From Anderseniella sp. (GTDB lineage Bacteria > Pseudomonadota > Alphaproteobacteria > Rhizobiales > Aestuariivirgaceae), in contig JANQOK010000013.1 of the NCBI GenBank assembly GCA_028289645.1, positions 496,001 to 560,000 on the forward strand: a stretch of DNA of 64,000 nt. Reading direction: 5' to 3'. Positions 36,431 to 42,471 of the stretch are shown here, piece after piece (position 1 is the first letter of the stretch; every line of letters begins with the position of its first letter). The position numbers and the translations under genes were made by a program. The notes beneath the pieces were generated by a model. That model had not been told where the DNA came from, did not search any database, and was given only the letters and a program-made list of their open reading frames with translations.

Positions 36431-37154
36431 GAACCTTGATGATGTCAATCGGAGCTATATGACTTCTTGTATGGTTGATGATTTGCTCTGCGCGACCTGG
36501 CAATCCTTCCGCAATAATGTCCTTCACAACGACAGGCACAGCTTCCTGCTTGCTCAACAGGCTGAAGATGGATTGGTCATGACGATGAGCGATGAAGCCG
36601 GGATAGTTTGGCAGGCCGCAAACATTGTCTTCATCGGTGAGAATGCGCCTGTCTTCGGCACAGCTCAGGTACCGTTTCGCAAAATCCACCGCCCAAGCTG
36701 ACTTGCGAAGCATGAAGCTGCTCGCAAACCGCTGCGGTGATTGTGTAAATGGCTCGGTGTCCGCGTCCATCAGCACAAACGCGTCGCGTTTTGTATACTG
36801 ATCCTCGCTGAACCCTTCGCCCAAAACCAGCAGATCCAGACTGTGCCGGTCAAGCGCTGAGATCATCGGCGCAATCGGGTTGACGAAATGGGTCGCCGCA
36901 TCTGCGTAGACCAGGATGTCGCCCTCGGCCAGACCGGCCAGCACGCGCTGCACGAAATAGGGCTTCCATAACCAATAGCCTGCACCACGGCCATGCTGCA
37001 GCGTTGTGGCATGGCGCTGTGCGAATTCTAGCTCAATGTCCTTCGGTCCAAATGCATTGCACATATCAAAGCCAAACCGCTGCCCAGTCACGGTGCAGAT
37101 TTTCTGCCAGGGTGCGAAAGCATCGCTGGCATAGGTGATGAGAACAGTTTTCAC
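36378..37154 (-). CDS. Glycosyltransferase-like protein of unassigned family
   Basis: 258 residues. GAGYWLWKPYFVQ near residue 58 and ILVYADAATHF near residue 82 recall small bacterial nucleotide-diphospho-sugar transferases (GT-A-like), with another acidic motif VLMDADTEPF near residue 128. I do not recognise the exact family. It is the third gene of a minus-strand series with GT10 and GT4 genes; its start overlaps the GT10 stop in ATGA (37154-37151). Its 3' end overlaps the convergent GT32 gene by 53 bp. Confidence 0.65.
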   Translation of the reverse strand: MKTVLITYASDAFAPWQKICTVTGQRFGFDMCNAFGPKDIELEFAQRHATTLQHGRGAGYWLWKPYFVQRVLAGLAEGDILVYADAATHFVNPIAPMISALDRHSLDLLVLGEGFSEDQYTKRDAFVLMDADTEPFTQSPQRFASSFMLRKSAWAVDFAKRYLSCAEDRRILTDEDNVCGLPNYPGFIAHRHDQSIFSLLSKQEAVPVVVKDIIAEGLPGRAEQIINHTRSHIAPIDIIKVLMTQGVLSPNDLPALTS

Positions 37155-38143
37155 TGGCCAGTTTCCGTTTCACGCATGCGTCCGCCACATCGGCAGCTAC
37201 GGTCACAACCGTGCGCGAGTTTGACGGCAAGGCGATGCTGCGGATCGATCGAACCAAGATCGAGCAGCTCGGAAAAGCGATCCGTATAGCCTTGCGTCTT
37301 CCAGTTTAGATGCTTGGCATAAGCCTCATCATCTGCGTCCAGATACAGGAGATAGTCTGCCAGCTCTTGTGCGCTTGTGAAATCTGCTGCGTCAATAATG
37401 GCATCATCATGAGGCATGAATTCCCGCACGTTGGAAGCGCCGAGATAAATCGGCACAACACCACATGAAAGCGCATGAAACACCCGCTCGGTGACATAGT
37501 CCTGTGCCATCGAGTTCTCAAATGCCAGATAGAATTTGTAGCGCGGCAGAATATCAAGAATGCTGTGCCAGCCACCGTCGGCCCAGCCGCCTTTTACAAA
37601 TCCGTCAATCTCCGCGTTCCTGAGACATTTGCCCAAACTGTCAATCTGCACATGGCGCATCAGCTCTGCAGCATACTCATCACGATGGGCTACAGGATGC
37701 GATGCAATATAGGCTGCAAGGGCACCGGCAGAGGGTCCGGACCGCCGGGGTGGCGGTTCAAGAAAAGTGCCGTACTGGTGCCTGTTTGGATAGATGCACG
37801 GCACGTCTGCATCAAGGCGGTAGGTCATGTGAATGTCGAAACGCCTGGTAAAAGCGGGAATCTTTAACGCCTGACAATTGGCATCACTTTCCATGCTCAT
37901 AAGTATCCAGGGGTGTTCTTTGTGCCTGGGCAAGTCCGTGATGGTGGGCGCATGAAACCAGACAGCATCAGCCTCATTCAGGCGGGCACGATTGCTGGTA
38001 AACGAAACGGTGATGTCGGGGCCGTTCAGATTTTCGATGTGCTTGTCATCAAGGTAGTCATTGCCAAAATAGTGGTCTGTCCATGCCAGAACCAGCAATT
38101 CATGTTTTTTCAGGTCTCTTGGAATCTGCAGTGTTGACGACAC
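37151..38143 (-). CDS. GT10-family (alpha-1,3/4-fucosyltransferase-like) glycosyltransferase
   Basis: 330 residues. The C-terminal half carries the GT10 signature: FYLAFENSMAQDYVTERVF near residue 210, followed by GVVPIYLGASNVREFMP. Such enzymes move fucose from GDP-fucose to an N-acetylhexosamine or other acceptor, often giving Lewis-like O-antigen. No GDP-fucose synthesis genes (gmd, fcl) occur in the window. A cysteine-rich end (CDRSCRCGG) is unusual. It abuts the GT4 gene (shared base at 38143) and overlaps the next gene in ATGA. Confidence 0.85.
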   Translation of the reverse strand: MSSTLQIPRDLKKHELLVLAWTDHYFGNDYLDDKHIENLNGPDITVSFTSNRARLNEADAVWFHAPTITDLPRHKEHPWILMSMESDANCQALKIPAFTRRFDIHMTYRLDADVPCIYPNRHQYGTFLEPPPRRSGPSAGALAAYIASHPVAHRDEYAAELMRHVQIDSLGKCLRNAEIDGFVKGGWADGGWHSILDILPRYKFYLAFENSMAQDYVTERVFHALSCGVVPIYLGASNVREFMPHDDAIIDAADFTSAQELADYLLYLDADDEAYAKHLNWKTQGYTDRFSELLDLGSIDPQHRLAVKLAHGCDRSCRCGGRMRETETGQ

Positions 38144-39339
38144 TATGAAGCCTCGCTGTAGCCCATCAGGTTAGCCAGCCTTCTACACACTTTCTCAGCC
38201 GCATAGGTTTCAGCCAGGCGGTGTTGCAGGTCTAGGCCAACTGATTTTGTTTGATCTCTGCTTTCATATGCGGAACGCATTACCTCTGCCGCGTGGTGGC
38301 GGTCGGCCCGCGCCCAGAACGCATCTCCAACATGGCTGAAGAACCCATCTGCTGGTGTTCTTGATACCTGTTCCATCTCATATCGAAGCAGAAACGGAAA
38401 GTCTTCGCCAAGATAGTCAAGGTGTCCACCCCATCCCGTGACGATTGCCGGGTTGCCGTGCAAAGCCGCATCAAACGCGCCCAGCCCCCAGCCTTCAGAA
38501 CGGGTCAGACTGACGAAACAGTCACCTCGCCTGTGCAAGCCGTCTACATCCATCGCCGGAACACGTTTGGCGATCAGATGGATTTTGGCCGGGTTGGGAT
38601 AGGACGCCAGAATACGCGCCAGTGTCCACCACACCATGACACTGTCGGGCAGAGCAGTTTGGCGCTGTGCTTCCGGCAACGCCCGATGGGCCATCTGGTC
38701 GATGCGGTCGGTTTTGACTATCAGTGCCACCTTGTCATCTCTATTGAACGCATCCAGGTAGGCGCGAACCGTGTCCTCCATGGCCTTGCGAGAGGTCCAG
38801 GATCCGATGGTGTAAAAGACGAAGTCCTCATCGTTGACATCACCATAGGCTGTTGCCTGTGAGCTGGAAGATGTTTTGCGTGCCACATGCGGCACCACGT
38901 CAACTTGAGCTGTTATGCCGGCAGCGGTCAAAGCCCGTTGATTGAACATCGAAGGCACAAAGATGCGCTCATAGGTATTGAGCACAGGTATCCAGTCCTG
39001 TGGGACCTGCTCAACTTCCCAGGTGATGTAAGTGAAAGGCCTTAAGCCCGGTTGCTTTTCACGCCAGTGCTGTTGCCAATTGTAGGGTGGAATATCGATC
39101 AGCATTGTAGAACAGTCCAGTGGACGCCACAGCAAGTTCATCAAATCTTCGGCAATGTCGGCTTGCAGCAGGAGACGAAACTTCTCCCGGGTTCGGTCAC
39201 TGATGCTGCCGGTGATAGTCGGTGTCCAGGTTACAGGAACACCCAACCGGTGCAGGCCCGCAATATACTGGCAGGCCGCATCACCATATCCACACCCGGG
39301 CGTAAGCGTGACAACATTGAGACCGGGCAAGTCGGACAT
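38143..39339 (-). CDS. GT4-like glycosyltransferase
   Basis: 398 residues, GT-B. The C-terminal half has FYTIGSWTSRKAMEDTV near residue 175 and the donor-site SLTRSEGWGLGAFDAALHG near residue 280, with the E-x7-E-like glutamate of GT4. The N-terminal half has TYITWEVEQVPQDWIP. It is the first gene of the minus-strand GT operon; the divergent Asp-box gene starts 146 bp away. Confidence 0.82.
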   Translation of the reverse strand: MSDLPGLNVVTLTPGCGYGDAACQYIAGLHRLGVPVTWTPTITGSISDRTREKFRLLLQADIAEDLMNLLWRPLDCSTMLIDIPPYNWQQHWREKQPGLRPFTYITWEVEQVPQDWIPVLNTYERIFVPSMFNQRALTAAGITAQVDVVPHVARKTSSSSQATAYGDVNDEDFVFYTIGSWTSRKAMEDTVRAYLDAFNRDDKVALIVKTDRIDQMAHRALPEAQRQTALPDSVMVWWTLARILASYPNPAKIHLIAKRVPAMDVDGLHRRGDCFVSLTRSEGWGLGAFDAALHGNPAIVTGWGGHLDYLGEDFPFLLRYEMEQVSRTPADGFFSHVGDAFWARADRHHAAEVMRSAYESRDQTKSVGLDLQHRLAETYAAEKVCRRLANLMGYSEAS

Positions 39340-39485
39340 GGTCAGGATTGTATTCTGTCATGGTGATTGGCCAGTCCATCTTACGCCGTCAGCAAGCAAA
39401 CACAATCCGGCAACTCGCAGAAACCTCATCATGTGTTAAACTTGTCAGCATTCATCGTAGTGCTGGTCGGTTAAGGTTCAATAAT

Positions 39486-40637
39486 ATGAAAATTCTCGTC
39501 GGTACAACCAAGGGCACATTTCTGGTTTGCGGGGACAACAAGAGGGACAACTGGGCGGTCAAGGGTCCGTTCTGCGACGGCTGGCCGATCAACCACATTG
39601 TGGGAGATGTTGCCACCGGGGCGTTGTGGGCCGGCGGCGGCGGCGAGTGGCATGGCGCCGGCGTCTGGCGCTCGGATGATGGCGGTGAAACCTGGCAGGT
39701 CACCAGGTTGACCAAAGGCCTGATGGACGACTGGGCGGCCGGCGATGCGGATTTTGCCGCGATGATCGGCTGGACTGGTGAGGCGCTGCCCTTCACGGAT
39801 GAGTTTGCCCAGATCTGGTCGCTCGGCCATGCCCACGGCACCTTGTATGCCGGCACCAAGCCTGCCGGCCTGCTGGCCAGCCATGACGGCGGCAGCACCT
39901 GGGAGCGGGTGAATGGGTTGACCGATCACCCGTCTGCAGAAAAGTGGGACCCAGGCGCCGCTGGCTTGGTCCTGCACACGATCGTTTCAGATCCGTCCAA
40001 TGCCGAAAAACTCTGGGTGGGAATTTCCGCCGCAGGCGTCTTCGCCACCGAAGACGGCGGCAAGACCTGGGAACGCCGCAACCGGCTCTCCAACGCGGAA
40101 GCGTGCGACCAGCACGAGCATCCGGCGGCACCGCGTGATGGCGAAACCGGCCACTGTGTACACAACATCATGCGTGCTTCAGGATCGGGTGATGTTTTCT
40201 ACCAGCAGAACCATCATGGTGTGTGGCGGTCGGCAGACGGAGGACGCAGTTGGGATGACATCACCGGCGGACTGCCGTCGACTTTCGGGTTCCCGATCTG
40301 CGTTCATCCGCGCGATGCCAACATGATCTGGACCATTCCCCTGAACGGCGACAGTGTCGGACGGTTTCCGCCGGACGCGGCTGCGGCCGTATGGCGTTCG
40401 AAAGATGGCGGCAAAACCTGGCATGACCTGCGCGCCGGACTACCGCAGGAAAGCTGCTTCTTCACGGTGTTGCGTCAGGCAATGGCACGGGATGAGCGCG
40501 ATCCACTGGGGCTTTATTTCGGAACCAACAGCGGTTCGGTTTTTTCCAGTCTCGACGAAGGTGACAGCTGGCGGGAGATTGTCCGGCATCTGCCCACGAT
40601 ACTGTCCGTAGAAGTGCTGGACGAAAGTTCTGCATGA
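39486..40637 (+). CDS. Asp-box (BNR) beta-propeller protein, sialidase/photosystem-assembly-like fold
   Basis: 383 residues from ATG 39486 (MKILVGTTKGTF). Six Asp-box motifs are visible: SDDGGETW, SHDGGSTW, TEDGGKTW, SADGGRSW, SKDGGKTW and SLDEGDSW, which mark a multi-bladed beta-propeller. No signal peptide is seen, so it is probably cytosolic. No sialidase catalytic set (Arg triad, FRIP) is evident. Its stop overlaps the RidA start in ATGA. The track start at 39348 is rejected because it adds 46 residues from the divergent promoter region. Confidence 0.82.
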   Translation: MKILVGTTKGTFLVCGDNKRDNWAVKGPFCDGWPINHIVGDVATGALWAGGGGEWHGAGVWRSDDGGETWQVTRLTKGLMDDWAAGDADFAAMIGWTGEALPFTDEFAQIWSLGHAHGTLYAGTKPAGLLASHDGGSTWERVNGLTDHPSAEKWDPGAAGLVLHTIVSDPSNAEKLWVGISAAGVFATEDGGKTWERRNRLSNAEACDQHEHPAAPRDGETGHCVHNIMRASGSGDVFYQQNHHGVWRSADGGRSWDDITGGLPSTFGFPICVHPRDANMIWTIPLNGDSVGRFPPDAAAAVWRSKDGGKTWHDLRAGLPQESCFFTVLRQAMARDERDPLGLYFGTNSGSVFSSLDEGDSWREIVRHLPTILSVEVLDESSA

Positions 40638-41080
40638 AACCGGGAGCTGTCGTTGAGACCGCCGCGAATGGCGGGTATCATCTGGTGATGAACAAGCGAT
40701 CAATCATTCCTGCCGAAATGCAATCCATTTATGATGACTGGCATATGTCGCCAGGTTTGGATTGCGATGGTTTCGTGTTTCTGACCGGGGTCAATGGCGT
40801 GGCCAGTGACGGGACGGTTTCCGTGCATGCAGAAGAGCAGATCGAGATTGCCTTTTCGCACGCCGAAACGGTGCTTGCCGAGGGCGGCATGTCGTTCGCA
40901 GACGTCCTTGAGGTGACCAGTTACCATGTCGGCATTCGGCAGCATCTTGACAGTTTCAGGAAGGTCTGGGAGCGAAAAGTTGTTGAGCCCTATCCCGCAT
41001 GGACTGCGATCGAAGTTGCCGGATTTGCATCTGAAGGTGTTGTAGTGGAACTGCGTATCATTGCCCGCAGGAAACCATGA
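40634..41080 (+). CDS. RidA/YjgF-family protein
   Basis: 148 residues. GFVFLTGVNGVASDG, QIEIAFSHAETVLAEGGMSFADVLEVTSYHVG (quoted here only as FADVLEVTSYHVG) and a C-terminal AWTAIEVAGFA are typical of the Rid superfamily. The usual catalytic Arg of RidA (R105 in E. coli) is not clearly placed, so it may be a Rid subfamily with another task than imine hydrolysis. Translationally coupled to the Asp-box protein. The following 131 bp (41081-41211) hold no gene. Confidence 0.8.
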   Translation: MKPGAVVETAANGGYHLVMNKRSIIPAEMQSIYDDWHMSPGLDCDGFVFLTGVNGVASDGTVSVHAEEQIEIAFSHAETVLAEGGMSFADVLEVTSYHVGIRQHLDSFRKVWERKVVEPYPAWTAIEVAGFASEGVVVELRIIARRKP

Positions 41081-41211
41081 AAAGCTGTTGATCGATGGCG
41101 CTGCTGGTCTTGGCGATTGCGTTTCCGTTGGATCGCAGGCTGCAGATGGGTGACGTGACTGGTGCTCTGCCACCTGTCCGCAGTGCAGAATTCGTTCAAC
41201 CCGGCATTGCG

Positions 41212-41610
41212 CTAGCTTTTCCGTCCGCGCTGGCTTTTCAGGGCAATGGCAAGCAGCCGTTGGAATTTCCTGCATTCAAGATGACTGGGCGCGGGGCATT
41301 GCGAAGCGTGGCGCAGGCCATCGCGCATTGCGGTGAGTTGCCTGATGGTCCGGTCCAGTTGATCCGCCTTCGACGCCAACTGGCTGCGATCGATCCTGGG
41401 CCCGTCGGGGGTGAACATGGCAGCGATCTCGTTGAGCGTAAAACCGGCATTGCGTCCCAAGGCAATGAGGGCCAGCCGCTGCAGCACGTCAGCGTCGTAG
41501 ACCCGGCGCAGACCCTTGCGGCCTATCGGCTTGAGCAGCTTCTTGTCTTCGTAGAAGCGCAACGTTGAAGCGGGCAATCCCGACAGTCTGGAGACCTCTC
41601 CGATATCCAT
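41212..41610 (-). CDS. MerR-family transcriptional regulator
   Basis: 132 residues. The winged-helix N-terminus MDIGEVSRLSGLPASTLRFYE is canonical (quoted in part: ASTLRFYE). A C-terminal C-x7-C pair (CPAPSHLEC) replaces the four-cysteine cluster of SoxR, so it is not SoxR. The gene is divergent from the thiopurine methyltransferase gene, and the intervening promoter has a 19-bp spacer with a dyad. Confidence 0.9.
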   Translation of the reverse strand: MDIGEVSRLSGLPASTLRFYEDKKLLKPIGRKGLRRVYDADVLQRLALIALGRNAGFTLNEIAAMFTPDGPRIDRSQLASKADQLDRTIRQLTAMRDGLRHASQCPAPSHLECRKFQRLLAIALKSQRGRKS

Positions 41611-41632
41611 AACGGTTCCTGCGAATTCACTA

Positions 41633-41663
41633 TTGACCTCAAGTTCACTTGAAGTTGTATCTT
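41633..41663 (+). promoter_or_regulatory. MerR-type promoter with SoxR-box-like dyad
   Basis: -35 TTGACC (41633-41638) and -10 TATCTT (41658-41663) are 19 bp apart, the long spacer typical of MerR-activated promoters. The dyad CCTCAAGTTCACTTGAAG (41637-41654) matches 16 of 18 positions of the E. coli SoxR box as I recall it. It drives the methyltransferase gene starting at 41705 and lies 22 bp from the MerR start codon. Confidence 0.75.
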
Positions 41664-41704
41664 TGCGGGATCAGGATTTCAATGACCATGCAAAGGATAC
41701 CGAG

Positions 41705-42361
41705 ATGGAAGCGGAATACTGGCATCAAAAGTGGCGCACGGACGATATCGGGTTCCATGAAGCCGAGGGCAACCTCTTGCTGCATGCCAATTTCAAGGAG
41801 TTGGCGTTACCTGCCGGCAGCCGGGTGTTTGTTCCCCTGTGCGGCAAAACCCGCGACATCGGCTGGCTGATGTCACAAGGCTATCGGGTTGTCGGCGTGG
41901 AGCTGAATGAGCCGGCGGTTCGGCAATTGTTCGAAGATCTGCAGTTGGTGCCGACGGCAACCACGACAGGTGGCATGACGTGTCTAGAGGCCGGTGACCT
42001 GGAGGTCTTTGTCGGCGATTTCTTCACGCTTGCACCGGACATGCTGGACCCTGTCGACGCCATCTTCGACCGTGGAGCGCTGGTGGCGCTGCCGGAAGAC
42101 ATGCGCACCCGCTATGCCCGTCACCTAACCAGAATTGCCGGTCATGCCCCGCAACTGCTGGTGACATTTGAATATGACCAGACGCAGATGAATGGTCCTC
42201 CGTTCTCCATTGGCGATGCCGACGTCCGCAGCCATTATCAGGACAGCTATAGAATAATGCCCCTGGCCAGCGTCGATGTGGCGGGAAAGCTGAAAGGCAA
42301 ATGCGACGCGACCGAAAACGTCTGGCTTCTGCACCCCAGGCATGTCCCATCCGTATCCTGA
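41705..42361 (+). CDS. tpm: Thiopurine S-methyltransferase family protein
   Basis: 218 residues from ATG 41705 (MEAEYWHQKW), with AAAGGAT 8 bp upstream; the track start at 41633 runs through the promoter. SAM-binding motifs VFVPLCGKTRDIGWL near residue 40 and VVGVELNEPAV near residue 62 are diagnostic of the TPMT family. Bacterial members methylate thiopurines, selenite or tellurite, and some give metalloid resistance. The MerR promoter upstream suggests induction by a stressor. Confidence 0.9.
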   Translation: MEAEYWHQKWRTDDIGFHEAEGNLLLHANFKELALPAGSRVFVPLCGKTRDIGWLMSQGYRVVGVELNEPAVRQLFEDLQLVPTATTTGGMTCLEAGDLEVFVGDFFTLAPDMLDPVDAIFDRGALVALPEDMRTRYARHLTRIAGHAPQLLVTFEYDQTQMNGPPFSIGDADVRSHYQDSYRIMPLASVDVAGKLKGKCDATENVWLLHPRHVPSVS

Positions 42362-42471
42362 CATCCAGTGTGGGGTTTCGCACATAATCCACCATGACCG
42401 GCACGTAAGAATTGGTCTCGTCCGGCAAGTTGACACGGTCGCTTGCCGCTGAAGCCAACAGGGGCGTGCCA

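Noticed and set aside
39486-40637. Calling the Asp-box protein a sialidase
   Set aside because: Asp-boxes alone are not diagnostic; no signal peptide, FRIP motif or arginine triad is evident.
41212-41610. Naming the MerR protein SoxR
   Set aside because: The four-cysteine 2Fe-2S cluster motif is absent; only a C-x7-C pair is present, though the operator resembles a SoxR box.
42362-42471. Extra N-terminal 20 residues of the DyP protein (start 42412)
   Set aside because: The ATG at 42472 begins the ferredoxin-like region; the earlier GTG adds a segment without pattern.
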